A DNA stretch of 62,818 nt, from positions 1 to 62,818 of the forward strand of contig JAIOPI010000034.1 of the NCBI GenBank assembly GCA_021413965.1, written 5' to 3'. The notes under the pieces were generated by a model. The model did not search any database. It was not told the DNA's origin and was given only the letters and a program-made list of their open reading frames with translations. The position numbers and the translations under genes are program-made. Shown here piece by piece: positions 44,745 to 53,175 of this stretch (position 1 is its first letter; the number at the start of each line of letters is the position of its first letter). This DNA comes from Lentisphaerota bacterium (GTDB taxonomy: Bacteria > Verrucomicrobiota > Kiritimatiellia > UBA8416 > JAIOPI01).

Positions 44745-45974
44745 CTAGGGTACGGTGGGCGGGACGAGCAGGTGTTCTTCCAGCTTGTCGTAGATGTTGA
44801 TCGCCTGGCGGACGTAGGCGCGCTTCTGGCTGTAGCTGCCGGGGTAGAAGCTGCCTTTGAAGCCGGCGAGAATCAGGTTGCGGAACTGTCGCCGCGTGAC
44901 GGGCAGATTCTCCGCGACCAGCGCCAGCTCGCGCGACACGGAGGTGTCCGAGACCAGCCGGTTGTCCGTGCAAATCGAGAGGGAGAGATCGTGCTCGATC
45001 ATGCGCTGTAGCGGGTGGTGCCGGACTTCTTCGATGACCGGCGTGGTCTGCAGATTGCTGGTGAGGCAGACCTCCAAGGTGATGCGCTGGCTCGCCACGT
45101 ATTCCGCGAGCTGTTCCACGTAGCGTTCGGGGTTCCTGATCGACTTGTCCTGGAGCATGGAGACCCCGAACAGCCAGGTTCCGTGCCCGATGCGATTGGT
45201 GTGGCAGACGGTGATGGCCTGGAAGATTGACTCCGGCCCGTACGCTTCACCGGCATGCACGGTCTTCTTGAGAAAGTTCTCGTGGGCATACTGGTAGGCG
45301 GCGCTGTGCGCGGCGGCCGGGTAGCCAGCCTCTTCGCCGGCGAGGTCGAAGCCCACGATCGGCAGGCCTTCTTCATCGCGCAGTTCGACCGCCTCACGCA
45401 CCAGTTCCAGCGATGCCACGGAAAAGACATCCTTGCGCGGGGCGCGCGGCAGCACGTGGAGCAGTTGGGCGTAGTAGGCCCCGAAATGCTCGTTGAATGA
45501 TCGCAGGGCACAGGCAATCACCCCAAATTCAAATGGCAGGTCGTCGCCGGCTGACACGGCGTCCAGCCGGTTATGCTCCTGCTTGGCGCGTTCCAGCCCG
45601 CGGCAAACGGCGCGCATGACGCCCTTGGCGTCGAGCTGGGCATTGATGTGCAGTTGCGGGGCGAACCGCACTTCGATGTAGCGCACGCCCTCGGCGAGGT
45701 TATCCTGCGCCAGTTCGTAGGCGACGCGCTCCAGGTTCTCGGCTGACTGAAGCACGGCGCAGGTGTAGCGGAATCCCTGGAGATAGTCGGGGAGGCTCTG
45801 GTAGTGGGCTTTGAACACCGTCTCGCGGAGTCCGGCTTCGGTGAAGGAGGGGAGGTTGACCCCGCCCGCCTGGGCCAGTTCGATCAACGTCGGCAGGCGC
45901 AGCGAGCCGTCGAGGTGCAGGTGAAGATCGGTCTTGGGGATGCGGGTGATGAATTCGCGCGTAATCGTGTTCAT
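44745..45974 (-). CDS. add: Adenosine deaminase
   Basis: 409 residues. Metal-dependent amidohydrolase converting adenosine to inosine. ATG 45974 gives MNTITREFITRIPKTDLHLH with metal ligands His18 and His20 (HLHLDGS). Downstream: VHAGEAYG with the third His, NRIGHG, and the catalytic Asp in ICTDNRLVSDTS. Longer than E. coli Add because of inserts at 140-180. A -10/-35 pair (TTGCGC-17-TACGCT) ends 8 nt before ATG 45974, so its transcript may be leaderless. Adenine deaminase is excluded less firmly than AMP deaminase, since both share the HxH. Confidence 0.88.
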   Translation of the reverse strand: MNTITREFITRIPKTDLHLHLDGSLRLPTLIELAQAGGVNLPSFTEAGLRETVFKAHYQSLPDYLQGFRYTCAVLQSAENLERVAYELAQDNLAEGVRYIEVRFAPQLHINAQLDAKGVMRAVCRGLERAKQEHNRLDAVSAGDDLPFEFGVIACALRSFNEHFGAYYAQLLHVLPRAPRKDVFSVASLELVREAVELRDEEGLPIVGFDLAGEEAGYPAAAHSAAYQYAHENFLKKTVHAGEAYGPESIFQAITVCHTNRIGHGTWLFGVSMLQDKSIRNPERYVEQLAEYVASQRITLEVCLTSNLQTTPVIEEVRHHPLQRMIEHDLSLSICTDNRLVSDTSVSRELALVAENLPVTRRQFRNLILAGFKGSFYPGSYSQKRAYVRQAINIYDKLEEHLLVPPTVP

Positions 45975-45982
45975 CGCATGGC

Positions 45983-46011
45983 AGCGTAGCAAAGCCGTCC
46001 CGAACGCGCAA
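45983..46011 (-). promoter_or_regulatory. Putative add promoter giving leaderless mRNA
   Basis: On the minus strand TTGCGC (46006-46011), 17 nt, TACGCT (45983-45988), then 8 nt to ATG 45974. No Shine-Dalgarno. Confidence 0.5.
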
Positions 46012-46094
46012 GCCGCGCACCCTCGCTCGATCCCGAAACACCATCCGGCGGCGGCTTTCGCGCATTCCGTTTCGGGCAAGGCGCGTGCGTGTTC

Positions 46095-46124
46095 TTGCGG
46101 GTCGTCAGGAACGGGTGATATGCT
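46095..46124 (+). promoter_or_regulatory. Putative promoter of the dinB-led operon
   Basis: TTGCGG (46095-46100), 18 nt, TATGCT (46119-46124) with a TG one base upstream of the hexamer (extended -10). The leader of about 18 nt carries AAGGAG. Confidence 0.55.
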
Positions 46125-46148
46125 GGCTGCAAGTTAAGGAGTGCGACG

Positions 46149-46673
46149 ATGTCCGCCGTTCCCGCCGCCGATAATATCCAGCTCCTGAATCAATTGATGG
46201 ACGTGATCCGCCAGCTGACACCGGAGGACTATCGCGCCACGACCGATGTCGTGCTGGGCCGTGGCGTGGGAGGGCATGTCCGGCACATTTACGACCATTA
46301 CCGCCTGTTGCTGGCGGGCCTTCCCGCGGGGCGTGTCGACTACGAGCAACGCGCCCGCGACGCGCGCCTGGAGCAGGATCCCGATTTTGCCCTGGATCAA
46401 TTGCGCGACCTGGCGGCGGCGCTGCAGAGCGTGCCGGTGGCGCATGCGGATGCCAGGATTGTGGTTCAAAGCGCACGGGGCGCCGATGGTGGCCCGCGCT
46501 GGTGTGGGTCGACGATCCGGCGTGAGCTGGATTTCCTGGCCATGCACGATGTGCACCACCACGCCCTGATTGCCTTGATGCTGCGCCACCTGAAGGTGGC
46601 GATCCCGGACGGTTTTGGCGTCGCACCCGCGACGCGCCGTCATCTGGAAGCCAGGTCCCCATGTGCACAGTAA
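46149..46673 (+). CDS. DinB-superfamily protein
   Basis: 174 residues. A four-helix bundle with a metal triad is expected: His at GHVRHIYDHYRLL (about 43-50) and the HDVHHHALI cluster near the C-terminus. Such DinB/YfiT-like proteins include thiol-dependent transferases and bacillithiol enzymes, so the function is not assigned. ATG 46149 with AAGGAG. First gene of the operon; its 3' end overlaps the NRDE gene by 13 nt. Confidence 0.75.
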   Translation: MSAVPAADNIQLLNQLMDVIRQLTPEDYRATTDVVLGRGVGGHVRHIYDHYRLLLAGLPAGRVDYEQRARDARLEQDPDFALDQLRDLAAALQSVPVAHADARIVVQSARGADGGPRWCGSTIRRELDFLAMHDVHHHALIALMLRHLKVAIPDGFGVAPATRRHLEARSPCAQ

Positions 46674-47392
46674 GCTGGCTTCACGAGTCTGCCGGGTATC
46701 AGGTTTTCTTCAATCGCGACGAGAAGCGGGCGCGCCAACCCGCCGAGCCGCCCCGTCTCGACTCCCGCGATGGCGTACGGTTCCTGGCCCCGCGCGATGG
46801 TGATTTCGGGGGCGCCTGGCTGTTCGTCAACGCTTTTGGCGTCACCGCCGGCGTCTTGAACTACTATCCGGAGCAGGCCGTGGCGCCCCGGGGCCCGCGT
46901 CGCAGTCGGGGATTGCTGTTGCTGGACCTGGCCGCGTCTCGCCGGGCCGACGACATGATGGCCCACCTGTGCACGGCCGCACTGGCGCCCTATGCGCCTT
47001 TTACGCTGGTGGCATTTGGCTTGGGCGAGCCGACGTGCATGGCCGCCTGGGATGGCCGCCTGCTGCAGGTCCCCGGACCACCCGTGGCGTCGCCGCTGAG
47101 CAGTTCGTCTTGCCGCACGGAGGAGGTCGTCTCCAGCCGCCTGAACGTGTTTCGGCACTGGCCAACCAGAGGGCGCACGCCGGCAGATCGGCTTCGCGAC
47201 TTTCATTGCAGCCACGTACCGGAGCGTGGACTGTTCTCCGTCTGCATGCACCGTGCGGATGCACAAACCGTCAGCTTCAGCCACATCCAAGTCGACACCG
47301 GGTGGGCACGCTTCCGCTACCAGCCGGGTTCGCCCTGTGAGGGCCGCCCTGCCGCCACTTCGGAACTCGCCATTGAGGCGTCGCGCGCATGA
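46661..47392 (+). CDS. NRDE/TANGO2-family protein
   Basis: 243 residues. Starts MCTVSW with Cys2 (an N-terminal nucleophile in related Ntn folds) and carries the defining NRDE at 18-21. The following stretch (ESAGYQVFFNRDEKRARQP) is typical. Role unknown; TANGO2 proteins have been linked to haem trafficking. ATG 46661 overlaps the DinB gene; the stop overlaps the next start as ATGA at 47389-47392, so translation is coupled on both sides. Confidence 0.85.
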   Translation: MCTVSWLHESAGYQVFFNRDEKRARQPAEPPRLDSRDGVRFLAPRDGDFGGAWLFVNAFGVTAGVLNYYPEQAVAPRGPRRSRGLLLLDLAASRRADDMMAHLCTAALAPYAPFTLVAFGLGEPTCMAAWDGRLLQVPGPPVASPLSSSSCRTEEVVSSRLNVFRHWPTRGRTPADRLRDFHCSHVPERGLFSVCMHRADAQTVSFSHIQVDTGWARFRYQPGSPCEGRPAATSELAIEASRA

Positions 47393-49041
47393 CCCCGGAC
47401 GCTTTCAACGGGGTGGTCCAGGCGGCGGAAACCGGGCTCTCGCCGTTCCTGCTCGCGTCCGGGTTCGTGGTGGGCACGCTGATCAGCGAGGATCTCACCT
47501 GCATCACGGCGGGGCTGCTGGTGGCGCACGGCGCCATCGGTTTTGTGCCTGCCATGCTCGCCACGCTGGCGGGCATCTTCGTCGGGGACGTGTTGCTGTA
47601 CCTGGCTGGTTGGTACTTCGGCCCCTGGGTGTTGCGATCCCGCTTCTCCCGCCGCCTGATCAAGCCGCAGCGGATTGAGGCCAGCGAAGAATGGTTTCAG
47701 CGCCGCGGCCCCGTCGTCATCTTGATCAGCCGGTTCGTGCCCGGCAGTCGCCTGCCGGTCTACGTGGCCTCCGGCATGCTGCGGCTGCCGTTGCGTCGCG
47801 TGGCCCCGTACTTTGCGCTGGCGGGCGTGCTGTGGACGCCGGCCCTCGTGGGTTTGGCGACCGTCATTGGCGAGCACGCCATCGATTACCTCCACGCCTA
47901 CGGCCGTGCCACGCGCTGGGCTGTGGCGGCGCTCGCCCTCGCGATCTGGTTCGCCGTGCGTCTCGTCATGCCCCTGTGTTCATCCCGCGGGCGTCGCCTG
48001 CTGCTGGGCCGATTCAAGCGGATCTGCCGCTGGGAGTTCTGGCCCATGTGGGCCGTTTATCCGCCGGTGATCGCCTACCTCGGCTATCTCGCCTGCAAGT
48101 TCCGATCCCTGACCGTGTTCACGGCCGCCAATCCGGGCATCCCCGCCGGGGGATTCATTGGCGAGCCCAAGGCGGACATTCTGGGGCGACTGACCCACGC
48201 GGGCGGCGCGGTGGCCTGCTTTCGCCTAATCGTGCCTGACGGCGGACCGGGAGCGATGATGGCGAAATTTCAAGCGGCGCGCGGGGATCTCGGGCTGGCA
48301 TATCCCGTGGTCCTGAAACCCGATGCGGGGCAGCGCGGAGAAGGCGTGGCCATTGTGCGCACAGACGCGCAGGCGGCCGCGTACTTTGGCCGCAAGCCGG
48401 GACGCACCCTGCTGCAGGCCTATGCGCCGGGGCAGGAGTTTGGCGTGTTCTACTACCGGTATCCACATGAGCCGCACGGTCACATCTATTCCGTGACGGA
48501 GAAGCGCATCCCGTTCGTTGTCGGTGACGGCCGGCGCAAGCTGGCGGACCTGATTCTTCGCGATGATCGCGCCGTCTGCATGGCCGAATTCTATCTGAAC
48601 CGGAACCGCGAGCGCCTCGATGTCGTCATCCCGGACGGGGAGGCTGTGCCGCTGGCCGACATTGGCAACCACTGCCGAGGCGCCGTGTTCTTAAATGGCG
48701 ACTGGGTGGTGACGCCCGCGTTTGAAGCGGAAATCGATCGGATCAGCCGCGGGTTCGAGGGGTTCTTCTTTGGACGCTACGACATCCGGACCCCCGATGT
48801 AGCCGCCATGCAGCAGGGTCGCGACTTCAAGATTGTGGAGTTGAATGGCGTCACATCCGAGGCGACGCACATCTATGATCCAGGCCATTCCATCTGGTAC
48901 GCTTACGGCGTGCTCATGCGGCAGTGGCGGATAGCGTTTGAGATCGGCGCGCAGAATCGGGCCCGCGGGGCGCCGTGTGTGTCGGCGCTTGCGTTGTGGC
49001 GGATGGTGCGGACGTTCAAGCGCGCGCCGGAAGTCGGCTGA
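47389..49041 (+). CDS. DedA-like membrane domain fused to an ATP-grasp domain
   Basis: 550 residues. Residues 1-210 are a DedA/VTT membrane domain with the key R-x-x-P-x-x-R-like stretch ISRFVPGSRLPVYVASGM and several helices. Residues about 260-535 look like an ATP-grasp ligase: VVLKPDAGQRGEGVAIVRT (nucleotide-binding), LLQAYAPGQEFGVF, and the Mg-binding end FKIVELNGVTSEATHIYDP with the acidic/Asn pair. Its ATP-grasp substrate is not known. Fusion of a membrane flippase-like domain with a ligase is rare and suggests that the product is modified as it crosses. Start ATG 47389 overlaps the NRDE stop. Confidence 0.75.
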   Translation: MTPDAFNGVVQAAETGLSPFLLASGFVVGTLISEDLTCITAGLLVAHGAIGFVPAMLATLAGIFVGDVLLYLAGWYFGPWVLRSRFSRRLIKPQRIEASEEWFQRRGPVVILISRFVPGSRLPVYVASGMLRLPLRRVAPYFALAGVLWTPALVGLATVIGEHAIDYLHAYGRATRWAVAALALAIWFAVRLVMPLCSSRGRRLLLGRFKRICRWEFWPMWAVYPPVIAYLGYLACKFRSLTVFTAANPGIPAGGFIGEPKADILGRLTHAGGAVACFRLIVPDGGPGAMMAKFQAARGDLGLAYPVVLKPDAGQRGEGVAIVRTDAQAAAYFGRKPGRTLLQAYAPGQEFGVFYYRYPHEPHGHIYSVTEKRIPFVVGDGRRKLADLILRDDRAVCMAEFYLNRNRERLDVVIPDGEAVPLADIGNHCRGAVFLNGDWVVTPAFEAEIDRISRGFEGFFFGRYDIRTPDVAAMQQGRDFKIVELNGVTSEATHIYDPGHSIWYAYGVLMRQWRIAFEIGAQNRARGAPCVSALALWRMVRTFKRAPEVG

Positions 49042-49112
49042 GGCCGCCGAAGGGGCGGGGGCACCGGTGTCGGGCCGGTGCGGGCAAGGGTGCAGGGCGG
49101 AGGGAGGTTTCC

Positions 49113-49565
49113 ATGCGTTTGGGTTTCGGTTTGGCCATGCTGTGGGTGTGCGTGGTGTTAATGGCCCGGCCTGCCACGGCGGGCGGCGTCGTGAACAAGA
49201 CGTTGCTGGGCGTGGCGGTCAAGGGCACGGACGTGGTGTCGTATTTCACGGACGGCCGCGTCGAGAAGGGGCAGGACGCCTTCTCGTTCCAGTGGCAGGG
49301 CGCGACGTGGCGCTTTGCCAGCCAGGCGCACCGGGACTTGTTTGCGGCGAGCCCCGGTACCTACGCGCCACAATATGGCGGCTACTGCGCCTGGGCGATG
49401 AGCCAAAACCGGAAGGCCCCGATCGATCCCGATGCCTGGCGAGTGGTCAACGGCAAGCTCTATCTGAACTACAGCCCCGACATCCAGGCCAAGTGGGAAC
49501 AGGACATCCCCGGCCTGATCGCCAAGGCCGATGCGTTCTGGCAGCGGATGTCAGTGGCGAAGTAG
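49113..49565 (+). CDS. Secreted YHS-domain protein
   Basis: 150 residues. ATG 49113 is preceded by GGAGGGAGG, and the N-terminus is a signal peptide (LGFGLAMLWVCVVLMARPATA). The remaining domain is YHS-like: VVSYFTDGR, FQWQGATWRFAS, HRDLFAASPGTYAPQYGGYCAWA with one Cys. YHS proteins are often metal-binding. 71 nt after the DedA-ATP-grasp gene in the same direction, probably same operon. Confidence 0.8.
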   Translation: MRLGFGLAMLWVCVVLMARPATAGGVVNKTLLGVAVKGTDVVSYFTDGRVEKGQDAFSFQWQGATWRFASQAHRDLFAASPGTYAPQYGGYCAWAMSQNRKAPIDPDAWRVVNGKLYLNYSPDIQAKWEQDIPGLIAKADAFWQRMSVAK

Positions 49566-49597
49566 GTGGCCGTCGCCGGTTGATTGAGTCCCGGCGC

Positions 49598-51493
49598 TCA
49601 CCCAGGGGCCGCGTCAGCGCGGGATGGTCGAGGCCTTGCGCTCGGCGTTTCGGGTGTCTTGGCCGGCGCCCCATGGTGTGCGAGATAGCGCCGCAAGCCA
49701 TCCTCGCCCATGTAGCGGCCCAGGATTTTGTGGTTGGCTTCAACCAGGTCGACGAGGATGAGGCCGTCCAGACAGTTCCCGAACTTCGGGTCCCGGTTGA
49801 ACCCCAGCATCTTGCCGCCGAGTTTCAGATACTGCTTCAGCAGGATCGGGATGCCCTGCAGTTCGTTTTCCACATCCGCGATGAAATCTTCGATATCTTC
49901 CAGAGTGGCTGCGAGGTCAATCGGGTTGGCGACGCCTGGGCGAAAGCGGCGGCGGTCGTGCACCGGCTTGCGCGGACGGGCCTGCCGGGCGAGGGTGGGC
50001 AGCGAGTTGTTCAGGCGCAGGAACGCCACCATGAGGTCGCGCGAAAGGGACTGGTACTGACTGCTGATGCTCACGGGCCCAAAGAGAATTCGGTAGTGCG
50101 GGTGTCGCAGCACGTAAGCCGCCAGCCCTTTCCAGATCATGTAAAGCGACTGGTAGTTGCGCTGATATTCCTGGCGCACGAATGAACGGCCCAGTTCGAG
50201 TGCGGGGTTCAGCGATTCCAGTAACCGCCGGTCGAGGCGAAACAGGGTGCTTGTGTAAAGCCCCGCCGCTCCGCGCTCAGGAAGGATGAGGTCGGTGGGG
50301 CCGATGCGATAGGCGCCGATCAATTCTCCCTCACGTCGGTTCCACATGAACAGGTGGATGTACGCGGTGTCGAAGCGGTCAAGGTCGAGCGCGTGCCCGC
50401 CGCCTTCGCCGACGGCGCGGAAGGTGACTTCGCGCAGCCGCCCGATTTCGCGCAGGATGGCGGGAATCTCCGGTGCCCGCGCGTACCAGACTTCGAAATC
50501 GCCACTGGCGGTGAGGAGGCGGTCGGGGGGCAAGGCGGCAATATTCGCCGCGAGGGTCGCCGGAGGCACGGGAGGCGCGATGGGGGCGAGGGGGCGGGCG
50601 CGAAACCAGAACGCCGGGCGGTTCGGCCCGGACGTGTCGGCGGCGCTGTGCATCCGGCCCCGCAGGAGATAGGTGCGCGTGCGCAGGTAATCGATCAAAT
50701 CGCGGTTGGTGGCGTGGCGGGTCAGGCGTGCGGGGGGGATCACGTTGCCAATGCGCACGGCGATCCGGTGCTGCCGCTTGTTGCAGAACTGGCGTGGGAG
50801 CAGCGCGGTACGCAGGCGGGGGTGAATCAACCCGAGCACGTGGAAGAGCGGCCCGTTGGTACCATCAAAGTAGATGGGCAGCACGGGAGCGCCCGTGGCG
50901 CGAATGAGTCCCGCGATGGTTTCGCTCCAGGGCGGTTCCGCGATGCCGCCCTGCCGCAGGTTGAGGCGCGCCACTTCGCCGGACGGGAACACGCCGAGCA
51001 CGCCGCCGCGCTTGAGCCAGCGCAAGGACTCGCGCAGGGGGCGGGAATTGGCGCGAGGCGAATCGGGGCGGCCGAAGGGGTCCACGAAAATGAAGGAGTC
51101 GCGCATGTCCGGGATGCGGTGCAGCAGGTAGTTGGCCATCACGCGCACATCGGGCCGGACGGATTGCAGCAGGGACAGCAGGATGAGCCCCTCGATGCCG
51201 CCAAACGAATGATTGGCGACGACCACGAGCGGCCCCGTGGCGGGAATGCGCTGGCGATCTTCCCCCGGCAGTTCGTACGCCGCCTGCAGGGCATCGAGGG
51301 CGCGGTCGGCAAAGGGGCGCTCGGATGCTTCATCCGCGGCAGTCTGGTAAACTTGGCTCAGTTGATCCAGGGCCAGGACGCGGTCGGCCATGCGCGCGGC
51401 CAATGACAGCAGGGGCCGCCGCCTGGCGTCGACGGTGCGCCGTAGACAGAAGATGTCCGGAGTCTGTGCCGGAGATGGTGTTGGAGCGTCCAC
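49598..51493 (-). CDS. Bifunctional acyltransferase, OlsF-like (lysophospholipid acyltransferase plus N-acyltransferase)
   Basis: 631 residues from GTG 51493; the frame is open up to 51637 and the true start is uncertain. N-terminal half: PlsC/LPLAT domain with NHSFGGIEGL in the catalytic H-block, where the acid sits one position further out than in canonical HX4D (H-X5-E), and FPSGEVARL and PVLPIYFDG downstream. C-terminal half: GNAT-like hemolysin/OlsB domain (about 330-590) with RLREVTFRAVGEGGG, GAYRIG and LGRSFVRQEYQ. The same order is known in OlsF, which makes ornithine lipids. Divergent from the redox cluster. Confidence 0.75.
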   Translation of the reverse strand: MDAPTPSPAQTPDIFCLRRTVDARRRPLLSLAARMADRVLALDQLSQVYQTAADEASERPFADRALDALQAAYELPGEDRQRIPATGPLVVVANHSFGGIEGLILLSLLQSVRPDVRVMANYLLHRIPDMRDSFIFVDPFGRPDSPRANSRPLRESLRWLKRGGVLGVFPSGEVARLNLRQGGIAEPPWSETIAGLIRATGAPVLPIYFDGTNGPLFHVLGLIHPRLRTALLPRQFCNKRQHRIAVRIGNVIPPARLTRHATNRDLIDYLRTRTYLLRGRMHSAADTSGPNRPAFWFRARPLAPIAPPVPPATLAANIAALPPDRLLTASGDFEVWYARAPEIPAILREIGRLREVTFRAVGEGGGHALDLDRFDTAYIHLFMWNRREGELIGAYRIGPTDLILPERGAAGLYTSTLFRLDRRLLESLNPALELGRSFVRQEYQRNYQSLYMIWKGLAAYVLRHPHYRILFGPVSISSQYQSLSRDLMVAFLRLNNSLPTLARQARPRKPVHDRRRFRPGVANPIDLAATLEDIEDFIADVENELQGIPILLKQYLKLGGKMLGFNRDPKFGNCLDGLILVDLVEANHKILGRYMGEDGLRRYLAHHGAPAKTPETPSARPRPSRADAAPG

Positions 51494-51686
51494 ACCGCGA
51501 TGATTCCACGTCGCCCCCCGGCTGTCAAAGGGGGGATGCGCGGCGGGGCGATCGCCGCAGGAATTGGTGTGGCTGGTGTCGCGACAGGCGTCCACGGCCG
51601 GGCTTGCGGACGGTGGCGCGCCCTCACTATACTTCACGCGGGCCGGTCACACGCGTGGCCGGGGGTGTTTCGGGGGGATGCCGTCC

Positions 51687-51977
51687 ATGGCCATTATCGT
51701 GGCAACATGGCTGGTGCGTGCGCTAGGCGTGTATGCACTGGCCGGCCTGCTCTTTGCCCTGGCCTTTGTCACGCGCGGCGCGGGGCGAATCGATCCCGTG
51801 GCGCGCGGCGGATCGTGGGGCTTCCGCGTCATCATCATTCCCGGGGTTCTCGCGCTCTGGCCCTATCTGGCCTGGCGCTGGGCGCGTGGTGCCACTGAAC
51901 CGCCGGAGGCGTGCACGGCACATCGGCGACTGTCCCGGAACGGGAACCCCGGGCGTTCCGAAGGCGGTGGGACATGA
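51687..51977 (+). CDS. Small two-helix membrane protein, first gene of the redox cluster
   Basis: 96 residues. ATG 51687 with GGGGGG 9 nt upstream. Two hydrophobic segments: residues 3-24 (WLVRALGVYALAGLLFALAF) and 38-52 (FRVIIIPGVLALWPYL), joined by a loop rich in Gly/Arg. C-terminus hydrophilic. No known domain. Its stop overlaps the next start as ATGA (51974-51977), so it is translationally coupled to the following gene. Confidence 0.7.
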   Translation: MAIIVATWLVRALGVYALAGLLFALAFVTRGAGRIDPVARGGSWGFRVIIIPGVLALWPYLAWRWARGATEPPEACTAHRRLSRNGNPGRSEGGGT

Positions 51978-52135
51978 AACGCGGCTTGCGGCAAGCGCAC
52001 CGGTACATCTTCCTGGTGCTTCTCCTGATCCTTCCGCTGCTGTATGTCGCGGCGCTTTGTGCCCGACGCGCGCCGGCGGTCATGGAACGCGTGCCTGCCG
52101 AATTGACAAGCGGAATGGCCCCCGCCTCACCATGA
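51974..52135 (+). CDS. 53-residue single-helix membrane protein
   Basis: ATG 51974. Basic start (MKRGLRQAHR) and a single helix (YIFLVLLLILPLLYVAALCA). Its stop overlaps the next start as ATGA (52132-52135). Too small for a confident call in isolation, but the ATGA overlaps on both ends and the basic-helix layout argue that it is real and an accessory subunit. Confidence 0.65.
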   Translation: MKRGLRQAHRYIFLVLLLILPLLYVAALCARRAPAVMERVPAELTSGMAPASP

Positions 52136-53175
52136 GCCTCTCGTACAAGGCGGTCGGTTGGAATCGGCAGAAGCGTCTGTATGACACGACGCTGGCCGGT
52201 GGCGCGCTCGGCTACCTGGCCGTCTTTATCGGTGCGGGACTGGCCCTGCAGCCTGAGATCACCGCCGAAACGCTGCTCATTCGCGCGCTGGGGACGGCGG
52301 CCATCATCCTGCTGCACGTGATTCTCGCCATCGGGCCGCTGTGCCGCCTGGATCCGCGCTACCTGCCGCTGCTTTACAACCGGCGTCACCTGGGCGTGAC
52401 CATGTTCCTGCTCGGATTGGCGCACGCGGCCTGTTGTGTCGTGCAGTTCCATGCGCTCGGCGACGTCAACCCGCTGGTCAGTGTGCTGGCCGGCAACACA
52501 GACATGACTCGGCTGTCGGAGTTCCCTTTCGAGTGGTTCGGCGTGCTGGCGCTGACGATCCTGTTCCTGATGGCGGCCACCAGTCACGATTTCTGGCTGG
52601 CGAATCTCAGCGCGCCCGTCTGGAAGACGCTGCACATGGGCGTCTATCTTGCTTACGCCGCCCTGATCCTGCACGTGGCGCTGGGCGTGCTGCAGGCCGA
52701 GACTAATCCGGGCTATGCCGTCCTGCTCGGCGTGGGCATGGCTGGGATCCTTGCGCTGCACGTGGCATCCGGATGGCGTGAGCGCGCAGGAGATTGCGAA
52801 CGGGCCACGTCGCCCCAGCGCCACATGGTTGACGTCTGCGCCGTGATGGACATTCCGGACAACCGCGCCCGCGTTTTCTGCCTGGGTGGCGAACGCGTGG
52901 CGGTTTTTCGCTACAGTGGCAAGCTCTCGGCGCTGTCCAGCGTCTGCCGCCATCAGCATGGACCGCTGGGCGAAGGCTGCGTGGTCGATGGCTTGGTGAC
53001 CTGTCCCTGGCACGGCTACCAGTACCAGCCTGATACCGGCGCCTCGCCGCCGCCATTTACCGAAACGGTGCCAACCTTTCACGTCAAGGTTGTGGGGGGC
53101 CGCGTGCTGGTGGATCCGCGCCCGAATCCCGCCGGTACCCGCGTCGAACCGGCCAGCGTGGCGGGGGGCGCCTGA
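52132..53175 (+). CDS. Ferric-reductase-like membrane domain fused to a C-terminal Rieske [2Fe-2S] domain
   Basis: 347 residues. Residues 20-215 hold about six helices with histidines in helices (LLHVILAIG, GLAHAACCVV, LHMGVYLAYAALILHVALG) as in ferric-reductase-like/NOX-type cytochrome b domains. The Rieske domain is complete: C272-x-H274 (CRHQHGPLGEG) and C291-x2-H294 (CPWHGYQY). A haem-b membrane core joined directly to Rieske is unusual; no FAD/NADH domain follows it. Membrane electron relay by inference. Start and stop both overlap neighbours. Confidence 0.85.
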   Translation: MSLSYKAVGWNRQKRLYDTTLAGGALGYLAVFIGAGLALQPEITAETLLIRALGTAAIILLHVILAIGPLCRLDPRYLPLLYNRRHLGVTMFLLGLAHAACCVVQFHALGDVNPLVSVLAGNTDMTRLSEFPFEWFGVLALTILFLMAATSHDFWLANLSAPVWKTLHMGVYLAYAALILHVALGVLQAETNPGYAVLLGVGMAGILALHVASGWRERAGDCERATSPQRHMVDVCAVMDIPDNRARVFCLGGERVAVFRYSGKLSALSSVCRHQHGPLGEGCVVDGLVTCPWHGYQYQPDTGASPPPFTETVPTFHVKVVGGRVLVDPRPNPAGTRVEPASVAGGA

